From positions 248,001 through 312,000 of the forward strand of contig NZ_JABAFO010000001.1 in assembly GCF_012843675.1 (NCBI RefSeq): a stretch of DNA of 64,000 nucleotides, read 5' to 3'. The notes beneath the pieces are model-generated. The model searched no databases and was not told where the DNA came from. It saw only the letters and a program-made list of their open reading frames with translations. This document shows, in pieces, positions 17,328-25,890 of the stretch (its first letter is position 1; the number at the start of each line of letters is the position of its first letter). Source of the stretch: Lactobacillus sp. MRS-253-APC-2B. Lineage in GTDB: Bacteria > Bacillota > Bacilli > Lactobacillales > Lactobacillaceae. The position numbers were made by a program, and so were the translations under genes.

Positions 17328-18344
17328 CTATCGCTGCAAGACATTAATAATGCGCAGTGAAAGCTGCTCGGCCGTATTCTGAAATGAAACGTTCTGATCC
17401 ATTAGATGTCTGGTCTCAAGCGTCAGCTCACTGACTTGCAGCAGCTGATCCAATCGATAGCGTTGTGCAGTTTCTTGAATGATTGCCAATTGATCGATAA
17501 AGTGCAGACTGTCGTTTTCGCTGATGCCACTAGCCACCATCAAAGTATCACGCCAGATCAAAGCCATCAGATCCAGGAGCACCATTTGTCTTTCCCGATC
17601 AGCAGCTGTTTTTAAAAGCGTGGTCTGAACCATAACGAAAGCAATCAGATCCGTGCGGCTGCACTCCTTGTACCACTGGATGACGGCTTGAACCGCTTGA
17701 TTGAACCAGTCGTCTGCCATCCACTCTTCGATCTGCTCGGTTGAATCAGTCAGTCCCAGTGCGATCGCCTGTAGACCGGTGGGAATTTTTATTTGATTCA
17801 GCTTCTCTTTTAGAATCTTTTTGGGCAATGGCTGCAGCTCGATAATCTGCGTTCGGGAACGAATCGTTGGCAAAACGGCACTCTTGTTGGTCGTCAGCAG
17901 CAGAATATAAATGCCGGGCAGCGGCTCTTCAATAAATTTTAACAGACTATTGGCAGCACTTGTCGTCATTTTTTCAGCATCTTCAATTATAAACAGCTTT
18001 TGACTGCCTTCCATAGCACTTTTGCCAAACTCGGCCTTTAAGCGTCGAATCGTATCCACTTTAATCTGGCGGCCTTCTGGAGCGGCAACGACAACATCCG
18101 GGTGGTTACCGGACAAGATACGCTGACATTCGCTGCAGGTTCCATCCGGCTCACCAGCCTCTGAATGCTCACAAAAAAGGCGCAGGGCCATCCACTGCGC
18201 CAAAGCTTTTTTCCCTGATCCAGACGGGCCAGCAAATAGATAGGCATGGGCCAGCTCGCTTTGCGCCATGGTTTTTTTGAGACGCTGACTGATTGCCGGC
18301 TGCAGCTGCTCAGCTTGCCACTCTGATTGTGTGGCATGTTCCAT
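17328..18344 (-). CDS. holB: DNA polymerase III delta' subunit HolB
   Basis: This clamp-loader subunit of 338 residues shows a Walker A-like GPSGSGKKAL near residue 38, a four-cysteine zinc module (CEHSEAGEPDGTCSEC with flanking residues), IIEDAEKMT, and the SRC-like arginine finger seen as SRTQ. These fit delta' of Gram-positive bacteria, which is smaller than DnaX and lacks its C-terminal region. It sits downstream of darA and tmk, matching tmk-darA-holB-yabA synteny in Bacillus. Confidence 0.94.
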   Translation of the reverse strand: MEHATQSEWQAEQLQPAISQRLKKTMAQSELAHAYLFAGPSGSGKKALAQWMALRLFCEHSEAGEPDGTCSECQRILSGNHPDVVVAAPEGRQIKVDTIRRLKAEFGKSAMEGSQKLFIIEDAEKMTTSAANSLLKFIEEPLPGIYILLLTTNKSAVLPTIRSRTQIIELQPLPKKILKEKLNQIKIPTGLQAIALGLTDSTEQIEEWMADDWFNQAVQAVIQWYKECSRTDLIAFVMVQTTLLKTAADRERQMVLLDLMALIWRDTLMVASGISENDSLHFIDQLAIIQETAQRYRLDQLLQVSELTLETRHLMDQNVSFQNTAEQLSLRIINVLQR

Positions 18345-18380
18345 TTTGAATCACCTCGTCTTGATCGGTCTGCTAATTTG

Positions 18381-18701
18381 CTAAAACTGTAAAAACTTTT
18401 CGACTGGGAGAATAAAGACCGTAGCACCACCAATTTGAACATTAATTGGAATGGCCGATGAACCGTTGTCGATCTGAGCCGCTGGTGTCATGTACTGTTC
18501 ACGCGACTTGGCATTATGCTTAATGATTTCCAATACCTCGTCAACGCGTTCGTCTTCTACAACCACCATAAAGGTCGTATTGCCTTCTCTTAAAAAGCCA
18601 CCGGTTGATGATAGCTTGGTTGCTCCAATGTTGTTGTCGATAAATGCATCGCGCAGCTTACCGGCATCTTTTGGTTGAACGATTGCCATAATCATTTTCA
18701 T
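18381..18701 (-). CDS. darA: Cyclic-di-AMP receptor DarA (PstA), PII-like
   Basis: This 106-residue PII-like protein is the known c-di-AMP binding signal protein of Firmicutes. It has the opening MKMIMAIVQPKDAGKLRDAF, TKLSSTGGFLREGNTTFMV (the loop that contacts the ligand) and C-terminal GGATVFILPVEKF. I chose ATG 18699-18701, with AGGGGG 9 nt upstream. An in-frame GTG further up lacks a site. It lies between tmk and holB, its standard place. Its downstream partner is not known. Confidence 0.93.
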   Translation of the reverse strand: MKMIMAIVQPKDAGKLRDAFIDNNIGATKLSSTGGFLREGNTTFMVVVEDERVDEVLEIIKHNAKSREQYMTPAAQIDNGSSAIPINVQIGGATVFILPVEKFLQF

Positions 18702-18735
18702 AATGAATTCCCCCTTTAAGGTCACGCTAAGTCAT

Positions 18736-19377
18736 TTAAAACAATTGCGAAAATCGCTGATGAATTGCCTGTTGAACCTGCAAAATTACCTGGTCCAATG
18801 GCTGGCTGGCATCAATAGTAACGATTCGCTGCGGGTTTTCTTGAGCCAGTTTCTGATAGGCACTTCTTACCTTGCGATGAAAGGATAGTTTTTCCTCATC
18901 CAAGCGATTGACCTCATCGGCTCGATTTTGTGCAATCCGCTGCAGGCCCAGTTCTGAATCAATATCCAGATAAATCGTCAGTTCCGGCATCAAGCCATCA
19001 ATGGCAAACTGATTGATCTGCCAGATATTTTCTTCTCCAAGACCGCGCCCGGCACCTTGATAGGCTATTGAGCTGTCAACGTAACGATCACAAAGAATCA
19101 CCTTGCCGTTTTGGAGCGCTGGCAAAATATCAGCAATCAGATGCTGCCGCCGGGCCGCTGCAAATAACAAAGCCTCCGTTCGTGGATCCATGTCAGTATT
19201 ATCGGCATCAAACAAGACATCGCGAATCTGTTCGGCAATATGGTTGCCACCCGGCTCTCTGGTGTATACAACGCCATCGCTTCCCAGCTGCTCTTTAAGA
19301 TCGGCTGTAATCTGCCGCATCACGCTGGTCTTGCCTGCTCCATCCGGTCCTTCAAACGAAATAAATTTACCATCCAT
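18736..19377 (-). CDS. tmk: Thymidylate kinase
   Basis: This 213-residue P-loop kinase makes dTDP from dTMP. Visible are the P-loop FEGPDGAGKTS at residues 8-18, the DR(Y/H) motif in DRYVDSSIAYQGAGRG (nucleotide and lid region) and the TREPGG substrate motif. The translation ends QRFSQLF. The gene is next to yaaL and recR, the normal cluster in lactobacilli. Length is normal. Confidence 0.97.
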   Translation of the reverse strand: MDGKFISFEGPDGAGKTSVMRQITADLKEQLGSDGVVYTREPGGNHIAEQIRDVLFDADNTDMDPRTEALLFAAARRQHLIADILPALQNGKVILCDRYVDSSIAYQGAGRGLGEENIWQINQFAIDGLMPELTIYLDIDSELGLQRIAQNRADEVNRLDEEKLSFHRKVRSAYQKLAQENPQRIVTIDASQPLDQVILQVQQAIHQRFSQLF

Positions 19378-19390
19378 TGCTATTCCTCGA

Positions 19391-19651
19391 TTACTGCTTG
19401 ATCACGCTGTCGTTTAGATAGCCATGCAGATGACCGCGCCGCGCCTTGCCATAAAGATACAGATATTTTTGCTCCTGCAGCTTGGTACGACTGTAGAGCT
19501 CGTTGTCAACCTGGCCTTCATAGACGGCATGCTCGGTTTCTTTGGCATGATCCCAGCTGTCTTTGACGTTATAGATCAATTCCAGCAGGTTCTGGTTGCC
19601 AAGCTCTTCAACTGCATGGGGATTACGATGCTTAAAAAACATAGTCTTCAC
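19391..19651 (-). CDS. yaaL: YaaL-family protein (DUF2508), function unknown
   Basis: This small 86-residue, highly charged, helical protein occurs next to recR in most Gram-positive genomes. Visible features are the basic N-terminus MKTMFFKHRNP, a central helix ELIYNVKDSWDHAKETEHAV, and a C-terminus rich in Lys and Tyr. No enzyme motif or membrane segment is seen. The start directly follows the recR stop with no gap, so it is surely co-translated. Function is unknown; association with recombination is only suggested by context. Confidence 0.85.
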   Translation of the reverse strand: MKTMFFKHRNPHAVEELGNQNLLELIYNVKDSWDHAKETEHAVYEGQVDNELYSRTKLQEQKYLYLYGKARRGHLHGYLNDSVIKQ

Positions 19652-20257
19652 CTACATTTCCGTTCGACCCTGAACTGCTCTGAACAAGGTTACCTCATCG
19701 GTATAGTCGATATTGGCACCGGCTGACAGTCCATGGGCCAGCCGTGTAACTCTGATTCCGGCTGGCTTAATCAGTTTGGCTAAGTATTGGGCCGTTGTCT
19801 CACCATCCAATGAGGCATTGGTGGCCACAATGATCTCCTTGACCGTTGTATCTTGCTGCAGTCGTTTAAGCAAGGCCGGAATATTGATATCCATTGGTCC
19901 GGTTCCCTCACTTGGCGAAATTGAGCCATGTAAAACATGGTAGAGACCATGGTATTCATGCATACGCTCCATGGCCATAATATCTTGAGAGTGCTCAACC
20001 ACCAAAATCGTTGAGCGATCACGTGACTTATCTCTGCAAATTGGACATGGATCGTCTTCGGTAATAAAACCGCAGATGCTGCAATAGTGCAGATCCTTTT
20101 TTACGCTGAGCAGCGACTTGGCAAAATCCTCAACGTCGCTTTGATCCATCCCCAGCGTATAAAAGGCCAGGCGAGTCGCGGTCTTTTCACCAATTCCCGG
20201 CAGTTTCATGTAACTGTCGATTAGTTTGGCGATTGGCTCAGGATACTGCATCGCCAA
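19652..20257 (-). CDS. recR: Recombination mediator protein RecR
   Basis: This 201-residue protein loads RecA with RecF and RecO at gaps. In order it has a helix-hairpin-helix ([15 protein letters not shown]), a four-cysteine zinc finger ([16 protein letters not shown]), a Toprim domain ([15 protein letters not shown]) and a C-terminal Walker B-like part ([19 protein letters not shown]). It is 6 bp from ebfC upstream and abuts yaaL downstream, the conserved dnaX-ebfC-recR-yaaL order. Confidence 0.97.
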   Translation of the reverse strand: MAMQYPEPIAKLIDSYMKLPGIGEKTATRLAFYTLGMDQSDVEDFAKSLLSVKKDLHYCSICGFITEDDPCPICRDKSRDRSTILVVEHSQDIMAMERMHEYHGLYHVLHGSISPSEGTGPMDINIPALLKRLQQDTTVKEIIVATNASLDGETTAQYLAKLIKPAGIRVTRLAHGLSAGANIDYTDEVTLFRAVQGRTEM

Positions 20258-20263
20258 GCCTCC

Positions 20264-20572
20264 TTAAATATTCAATCCCTTGGCATACTTACCGAATTTC
20301 TGCTGCGTTGCGGCATCGACTTTTTCCAGTCCATCGTTGACGGCTGCCAAGACCAGGTCTGCCAGCATGTCAACGTCATCTGGGTCAACGGCTTGTGGGT
20401 CAATCTGCAGGTCAGTCAGTTTCTTGTCACCGGTAAAGGTTGCCTTGACCAGCTCATCAGGTGAAACGCCTACAAATTCTTCTTTGGCCAGATTTTGCTG
20501 TTCTTCCATCATCTTTTGCTGCATCTTCTTGGCTTGCTTCATCATCTGCTGCATGTTCATTCCGCGCATCAT
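20264..20572 (-). CDS. ebfC: Nucleoid-associated protein YbaB/EbfC
   Basis: This protein of about 102 residues binds DNA as a dimer and coats the nucleoid. It begins with the Met- and Gln-rich segment [20 protein letters not shown] and ends [19 protein letters not shown] chose the ATG at 20572 to match the family N-terminus. An upstream in-frame ATG at 20584 (preceded directly by AAAGG) would add four residues. It is placed between dnaX and recR as in nearly all bacteria. Confidence 0.93.
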   Translation of the reverse strand: MMRGMNMQQMMKQAKKMQQKMMEEQQNLAKEEFVGVSPDELVKATFTGDKKLTDLQIDPQAVDPDDVDMLADLVLAAVNDGLEKVDAATQQKFGKYAKGLNI

Positions 20573-20604
20573 AGTATCATCCATCCTTTATCTATTATTA
20601 TGGT

Positions 20605-22338
20605 TTAATTATCTTCTATTTTTACCAGATCGCCAAACATTTGCCTAGCTTTATCAACGATGGGATCTTTTTTCTCATTAGCTGTCGACTGAACCGGAGC
20701 TGCTTTTTTATCGGTTCCGGTTGTTTTGCCCTTATTCAAGTAGCCATGCTCAACCAGATAGTTGTGTCGGATTTTTGGCCATTGATCCATCGGTACGAAA
20801 GCCACGCGCATCTCATTGCCAGACAAACGCTGCAGGCCGGCTTCCATATCAGCCGCCAGACTGCCGCTATTGGCTCGCTGCAGTAAAAAGCTGCTGTCAA
20901 ATGAGACGACGACGCCTTCTGGACTGGCGGCAACTGGCTGCGACGTATTGATTAAAGCTCTTTGCGGCGTATCCAGCATATTGAGCAGATCGCCCCAGAT
21001 TTCCTGGAGACTGCGCAGATTCTGTTTGGTAGCATGTTCCAGAATCGGGTAAACACGATCCAGCTTTAGAACTGTCTTAGGCTGCGATCTGACTCCAGCC
21101 GCACTGTTTTGACGCCGGGCCGCTCGTGGCTGAGTTGCGACGCCATTTTGTCTTAGGTTGGCAATCGTTGACTGCAGCTGTTGAATCTCTTGCTGGAGAT
21201 GACCGATTGTCTGGCTGATCTGCGGATCTACTTCACCGGTTTGAGCGGTCTTAGGTTGAATCTGACTTAATTTAACGGTCAGAACCTCCAAATAGACGTC
21301 CGGATGCGTCGTAAAGCGCATCTCTTCTTGAATCTCGTTTAACTCGTCAATCATTTGGTAAAGCTCATCGGCACTGGCTGACTGGCTTAATTGCTGAAAA
21401 TCGGCTTCCTTGAGTCCAGAACCGGCGACATTGACCAGCTGCGGTGATTCTTGATACAGCAGCACATCGCGAATAAACGAGATCAGATCTTCAATAAAGC
21501 GCTGACCATCTTTGCCCTGGTCCAAAATTTCTTTCATGGTGTGCAGAGCCGCTGCACTTTGATGCTCAGTAATCTCATCAAAATATTTTTTCAACAGCTG
21601 CTTGGTGACGCTGCCGGTAACCAAAAGCGCGTCATCCAGTTTGACTTGATTATCGCTAAACGACAGAACCTGATCCAAAATACTTAATGCATCACGCATC
21701 CCGCCCTCGGCCGCATTGGCAATCACCCAGAGTGCGTCTTCTTCATACTGGGCATGCTTTTGATCCAGAATGTACCGCATTCTTTCAAAGGCATCCTGCG
21801 CTGAGATGCGGCGAAAGTCAAACCGCTGCACTCGACTGATGATCGTCAACGGAATCTTATGCGGCTCAGTGGTGGCCAAAATAAAGATTACATTGGCTGG
21901 CGGCTCTTCCAAAGTCTTTAACAGCGCGTTGAAGGCACCAGTTGAAAGCATATGCACCTCATCAATAATATAGACCTTATAGTCGGCTTGGGTCGGTGCA
22001 TACTTGGCCTTATCGCGAATATCGCGAATTTCTTCAACCCCATTATTGGAAGCAGCATCGATTTCAATAACGTCTCCCAGCTGCCCGTTGGTGATTGCCC
22101 GACAGATCTCACATTCATTGCAAGGCTCACCGTCTTTTTGATGATGACAGTTGATGGCCTTGGCAAAGATCTTGGCAGCAGAGGTCTTACCAGTTCCTCG
22201 TGGCCCGGCAAACAGATAGGCATGACTGATCTGATTGGTTATAATTGCGTTTTTAAGCGTCTGGGTAACCACCTGCTGACCGACAATCTCGTCAAATCGC
22301 TGTGGCCGCCAGACCCGATAAAGCGCCTGATAGCTCAT
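20605..22338 (-). CDS. dnaX: DNA polymerase III gamma/tau subunit DnaX
   Basis: This 577-residue clamp-loader ATPase has Walker A GPRGTGKTSAAK, the zinc cysteines CHHQKDGEPCNECEIC, Walker B IIDEVHML and the sensor ISRVQRFDFRR. The region after about residue 370 contains a Gln/Ala-rich linker and a tau-specific tail thought to touch DnaE/PolC and DnaB. It is the first gene of the dnaX-ebfC-recR-yaaL-tmk-darA-holB-yabA-rsmI block, with an SD AAAGGGAG upstream. I saw no obvious programmed-frameshift slip site. Confidence 0.96.
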   Translation of the reverse strand: MSYQALYRVWRPQRFDEIVGQQVVTQTLKNAIITNQISHAYLFAGPRGTGKTSAAKIFAKAINCHHQKDGEPCNECEICRAITNGQLGDVIEIDAASNNGVEEIRDIRDKAKYAPTQADYKVYIIDEVHMLSTGAFNALLKTLEEPPANVIFILATTEPHKIPLTIISRVQRFDFRRISAQDAFERMRYILDQKHAQYEEDALWVIANAAEGGMRDALSILDQVLSFSDNQVKLDDALLVTGSVTKQLLKKYFDEITEHQSAAALHTMKEILDQGKDGQRFIEDLISFIRDVLLYQESPQLVNVAGSGLKEADFQQLSQSASADELYQMIDELNEIQEEMRFTTHPDVYLEVLTVKLSQIQPKTAQTGEVDPQISQTIGHLQQEIQQLQSTIANLRQNGVATQPRAARRQNSAAGVRSQPKTVLKLDRVYPILEHATKQNLRSLQEIWGDLLNMLDTPQRALINTSQPVAASPEGVVVSFDSSFLLQRANSGSLAADMEAGLQRLSGNEMRVAFVPMDQWPKIRHNYLVEHGYLNKGKTTGTDKKAAPVQSTANEKKDPIVDKARQMFGDLVKIEDN

Positions 22339-22427
22339 CTTATCTGCTCCCTTTCTGATAAAAGTCCATATTGTTTTTATTATACTAGCAAAAGCGTGCC
22401 AATTCGATTTAAAAAACGTTCAATGCA

Positions 22428-22459
22428 TAAAAAAAGCTGTGCGAGACAAGCCACACAGC
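22428..22459 (-). terminator. Terminator of the SRP RNA
   Basis: Minus-strand GCTGTGTG pairs with CGCACAGC across a short loop and is followed by seven T, just past the SRP RNA 3' end. Confidence 0.8.
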
Positions 22460-22477
22460 GGTTGATTTTTCAAAAAA

Positions 22478-22562
22478 ACATGGGGCACAAGCTGTAGCGA
22501 ACTTAGTGCTGCTTCCTTCCGGACCTGACACGATTCGTAGGCACAACCTTGCCCCATGACCT
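22478..22562 (-). ncRNA. ffs: Signal recognition particle RNA, small bacterial type (4.5S/scRNA)
   Basis: The minus strand contains GTCAGGTCCGGAAGGAAGCA, the nearly invariant apical loop of SRP RNA. It is flanked by arms that pair end to end (GGTCATGGGGCAAGG with the CTTGTGCCCCATG side). It folds as a single helix of about 85 nt, the small form without an Alu domain. It lies between tadA and dnaX, where many Firmicutes encode it, and has its own terminator. It forms SRP with Ffh for co-translational membrane targeting. Confidence 0.95.
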
Positions 22563-22612
22563 TACGGCAAATAATATCTTACACTATTTTGAATTTAAAT
22601 GCCAGTCTTCAA

Positions 22613-23101
22613 TTAATTCTTTTGCTGAGCAGCTTTTTTTGCAGCCTTGCGCTCTTTACGAACACGTTTAAAGAACCGCTTCAGCATCTGCTGGCATTCG
22701 GTTTCCTTGACGCCTGACACAATCTCGACTTGATGATTAAGCCTTGAATCACTCAGCAGATGATACAGACTGTCGACCGTTCCGGCTTTAGGATTTTTGG
22801 CTCCATAATATAACGATCGGATTCTAGAGTTCATGATTGCGCCACTGCACATCATGCATGGCTCCAGCGTTACGTACAGATCACATTCTTCCAGCCGCCA
22901 GCTCTTAAGATGCTCACAAGCTTCCATGATTGCCAGCATCTCAGCATGATAGGCAGCGTTTTGAAATCTTTCCCGCATGTTGTGACCAGCCCCGATTACC
23001 TCACCATGGTAAACGACTACCGCTCCGATCGGTACCTCATTTAATAATTCGGCTTGGTGAGCCTCAGCCAGTGCCATTTCCATATAATCTTCCGGTTGCA
23101 A
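22613..23101 (-). CDS. tadA: tRNA-specific adenosine deaminase TadA
   Basis: This 162-residue zinc deaminase converts the wobble A34 of tRNA-Arg(ACG) to inosine. The active site is visible as AAYHAEMLAI (zinc His and proton-shuttle Glu) and LEPCMMCSGAI (two zinc Cys). The C-terminus is a long basic tail (RVRKERKAAKKAAQQK). It precedes the SRP RNA and dnaX on the same strand, the conserved Gram-positive order. Start MQPEDYMEMAL is typical. Confidence 0.95.
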   Translation of the reverse strand: MQPEDYMEMALAEAHQAELLNEVPIGAVVVYHGEVIGAGHNMRERFQNAAYHAEMLAIMEACEHLKSWRLEECDLYVTLEPCMMCSGAIMNSRIRSLYYGAKNPKAGTVDSLYHLLSDSRLNHQVEIVSGVKETECQQMLKRFFKRVRKERKAAKKAAQQKN

Positions 23102-23242
23102 AATTTTTCTCCCTTATCAATTGTTATTAATCAGTGTATAATGGTTTTTGTGATTTTGCTACTGCATGAGTTATGAAGCAATCATCATTGAAAATAAAAA
23201 TTTCCGCAGCATGTAGTAATGCCTCAATCCCTTATCAGCTAG

Positions 23243-23289
23243 CCACTACATGTTGTGCTAACATTTTGTAAGCATACATCATATGGTGC
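23243..23289 (+). promoter_or_regulatory. Probable NrdR box pair upstream of nrdHEF
   Basis: Two 16-bp sites resemble the NrdR consensus ACACTATATATAGTGT: CCACTACATGTTGTGC (23243-23258) and ATACATCATATGGTGC (23274-23289). Their centres are exactly 31 bp apart, the three-helical-turn spacing known for NrdR pairs. They lie just upstream of the nrdH -35 box. The second site is a weaker match (about 11 of 16). Confidence 0.65.
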
Positions 23290-23297
23290 GTCAATGC

Positions 23298-23325
23298 TTG
23301 TAATTTCTTTATAACCCGCTATACT
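23298..23325 (+). promoter_or_regulatory. nrdHEF promoter
   Basis: -35 TTGTAA (23298-23303) and -10 TATACT (23320-23325) are 16 nt apart, 43 bp upstream of the nrdH ATG and directly after the NrdR-like boxes. Confidence 0.75.
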
Positions 23326-23367
23326 AGAAAACATTAAATCACGAAAAGCTAAAGGGGATTGAGATTC

Positions 23368-23589
23368 ATGATTACCGTTTTTTCTAAAAACAACTGCATT
23401 CAATGCAAGATGACCAAAATGTTTTTAACGCAGCACCACGTTGACTTTATTGAGCACAACATCGATGAGCATCCAGAATACGTTGATCAATTGAAAGCTG
23501 ATGGTTTTAAGGCCACGCCTGTCATCAAGCTGCCAGATGGTCAATCCTTTACTGGTTTCCGTCCCGACATGCTCAAGCAATTGGCCTAA
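23368..23589 (+). CDS. nrdH: Glutaredoxin-like protein NrdH
   Basis: This 73-residue redoxin is the electron donor for class Ib ribonucleotide reductase. The redox pair is CIQC at residues 10-13, and TPVIKLPDG carries the cis-proline. ATG 23368-23370 is preceded by AAAGGGG at 10 nt; an in-frame TTG 9 nt upstream would overlap the SD. It is the first gene of nrdHEF. The flavodoxin NrdI, often found here, is absent between nrdH and nrdE. Confidence 0.93.
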   Translation: MITVFSKNNCIQCKMTKMFLTQHHVDFIEHNIDEHPEYVDQLKADGFKATPVIKLPDGQSFTGFRPDMLKQLA

Positions 23590-23676
23590 CAGTCAATTAT
23601 ACTGCGTTATCTCCGGGGATCGTTCAATTATTTTGCGCGATGCCCGCTTTTTATTGCACTGAAAAGGAGTTATTCA

Positions 23677-25848
23677 ATGGCATTATCAGACATCGACCTT
23701 ACCAAGGTAAAGTACTACGACCTCAACAATGAGCTCAACATTCCTAAAAACGGCCAGATTCAACTGGACAAGGATCGCGAGGCATTAGAAGACTTCATCA
23801 AAGAAAACGTCGTGCCAAACACCAAGCATTTTTCCTCATTAAAGGAACGCTTTGACTGGCTGGAAGCAAATGACTACATCGAAACCGGCTTTATGCATAA
23901 GTATCGTTTCGAGTTTATCGAAGAGCTTTATGCCTATTTAAAGGCTCAGGATTTTCACTTCCATTCATTTATGGCTGCCTATAAGTTCTATGCCCAATAC
24001 GCGCTGCGGACCAATGACAAGGAATACTATCTGGAAAACTACATTGATCGCGTTGCCATGAATGCGCTGTTTTTGGCAGACGGCAATGAACAATTGGCCA
24101 TGCAGCTGGCCGATGAACTGATTCACCAACGCTATCAGCCTGCCACGCCAACGTTTTTAAACGCTGGCCGCAAGCGTCGTGGCGAATTCGTCTCCTGTTT
24201 TGAGATTCAGGCAACTGATGACATGAACTCAATTGGCCGCACGATTAACTCTGCTCTGCAGCTTTCCAAAATCGGCGGTGGGGTCGGCATCAATCTTTCA
24301 AACCTGCGTGAGGCCGGTGCTCCAATCAAAAAGATCAAAGGCGCTGCCAGTGGGGTCGTTCCGGTTATGAAGCTTTTGGAAGACTCATTCTCTTATTCCA
24401 ATCAGCTTGGCCAGCGACAAGGTGCCGGTGTGGTTTACCTTAGCGTCTTCCACCCTGATATCGTGGCTTTTTTGTCTGCTAAGAAAGAAAACGCCGACGA
24501 AAAGATTCGGATCAAGACGCTATCGCTTGGAATTACCGTCCCTGACAAGTTTTATGAGCTGGTCGAAAGCAATCAGGACATGTATCTGTTCAGTCCTTAT
24601 GATGTTGAACGAGTCTACGGCGTTCCTTTCTCATATGTTGATATTACTGCTGAATATGAAAACATGGTCGTAAACGATGCGATTACCAAATACAAGGTTA
24701 ACGCGCGTGATCTGGAAGATGAGATCTCCAAGCTGCAACAAGAATCAGGCTACCCATATATCGTCAATCTGGATACCGTCAACCGTGCCAACCCAATTGA
24801 TGGCAAGATCGTCATGAGCAACCTTTGTTCTGAGATTGCTCAGGTTCAACGCCCATCAATTGTCAACGATGACCAGACGTTTGCCAAGCTGGGTACTGAC
24901 GTCTCATGCAACCTGGGATCCACCAATATCGCCAACATGATGGAGTCACCAGACTTTGGCCGTTCCGTCAGTGCCATGGTACGTGGTTTGACCCATATTA
25001 GCGATATCGAGCATCTTGACGTTGTACCATCAATCAAGCACGGTAACGATATGGCCCATGCAATCGGTCTGGGGGCTATGGGACTGCATGGCTATCTGGC
25101 AAAACACCATATCCAATACGGCTCGCCAGTCGCCCTTGAGTTTACCAGCGTCTACTTCATGTTGCTCAATTATTGGACAATCAAGGCTTCAAACGATATT
25201 GCCCGTGAGCGTCATGAAACGTTTGCCGAGTTTGAAAAGAGTACGTACGCAGATGGTTCTTATTTTGACAAGTACGTCAGCCAAGACTGGGGTCCAAAGT
25301 CGGATGCCGTCAAGGAACTGTTTGATGGTATCTTCATCCCTGGCATTGAGGACTGGCAAGCACTTAAGGCTGCCGTTCAAAAAGATGGTCTTTACAATGC
25401 CTATCGTCTGGCCGTTGCTCCTAATGGCTCAACTTCATATATCGGCGACTCAACTTCCAGCCTGCACCCAATCATTAACCGGATTGAGGAACGTCAAGAA
25501 AAGATGATTGGTAAGATCTACTACCCTGCGCCATACCTCAGCAACGATACCATGCCATACTACAAGTCAGCCTACGACACTGATATGCGCAGCGTCATCG
25601 ACACCTACGCAGCGGCTCAAGAACACATCGATCAATCGTTGGCTATGACGCTGTTTATGCGTTCAACGATTCCAGCTGGGATGTATGAATGGAAAAACGG
25701 CCGCACTGATAAAATGACTACACGCGACTTAAACATTCTACGCCATTATGCCTACCAAAAAGGCATCAAGTCCATCTACTACATTCGGACGTTTACCGAT
25801 GATCAAGATGAGATCGGTGCCAACCAATGCGAAAGCTGCGTTATCTAA
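23677..25848 (+). CDS. nrdE: Class Ib ribonucleoside-diphosphate reductase alpha subunit NrdE
   Basis: This 723-residue catalytic subunit has one substrate cysteine in FVSCFEIQATDD and the thiyl-radical cysteine in SNLCSEIAQ. The loop KIGGGVGINLSNLREAG, the radical-pathway region, and the C-terminal redox pair NQCESC that is reduced by NrdH are all present. There is no N-terminal ATP-cone, typical of NrdE. SD AAAAGGAG lies 8 nt before the ATG. It is followed by nrdF 42 bp downstream. Confidence 0.97.
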   Translation: MALSDIDLTKVKYYDLNNELNIPKNGQIQLDKDREALEDFIKENVVPNTKHFSSLKERFDWLEANDYIETGFMHKYRFEFIEELYAYLKAQDFHFHSFMAAYKFYAQYALRTNDKEYYLENYIDRVAMNALFLADGNEQLAMQLADELIHQRYQPATPTFLNAGRKRRGEFVSCFEIQATDDMNSIGRTINSALQLSKIGGGVGINLSNLREAGAPIKKIKGAASGVVPVMKLLEDSFSYSNQLGQRQGAGVVYLSVFHPDIVAFLSAKKENADEKIRIKTLSLGITVPDKFYELVESNQDMYLFSPYDVERVYGVPFSYVDITAEYENMVVNDAITKYKVNARDLEDEISKLQQESGYPYIVNLDTVNRANPIDGKIVMSNLCSEIAQVQRPSIVNDDQTFAKLGTDVSCNLGSTNIANMMESPDFGRSVSAMVRGLTHISDIEHLDVVPSIKHGNDMAHAIGLGAMGLHGYLAKHHIQYGSPVALEFTSVYFMLLNYWTIKASNDIARERHETFAEFEKSTYADGSYFDKYVSQDWGPKSDAVKELFDGIFIPGIEDWQALKAAVQKDGLYNAYRLAVAPNGSTSYIGDSTSSLHPIINRIEERQEKMIGKIYYPAPYLSNDTMPYYKSAYDTDMRSVIDTYAAAQEHIDQSLAMTLFMRSTIPAGMYEWKNGRTDKMTTRDLNILRHYAYQKGIKSIYYIRTFTDDQDEIGANQCESCVI

Positions 25849-25890
25849 TTTTTACTACCTCAATTAAGACTAAAGGAGTCCAATTTAACA

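Noticed and set aside
20605-22338. Programmed frameshift in dnaX producing gamma
   Set aside because: I see no A-rich slip site with a following hairpin at a suitable place.
23173-23271. A 32-residue frame starting MKQSSLKIKISAAC with a Thr/Cys-rich tail, resembling a small bacteriocin precursor
   Set aside because: It has no ribosome binding site, overlaps the NrdR-like boxes and has no modification or export genes nearby.
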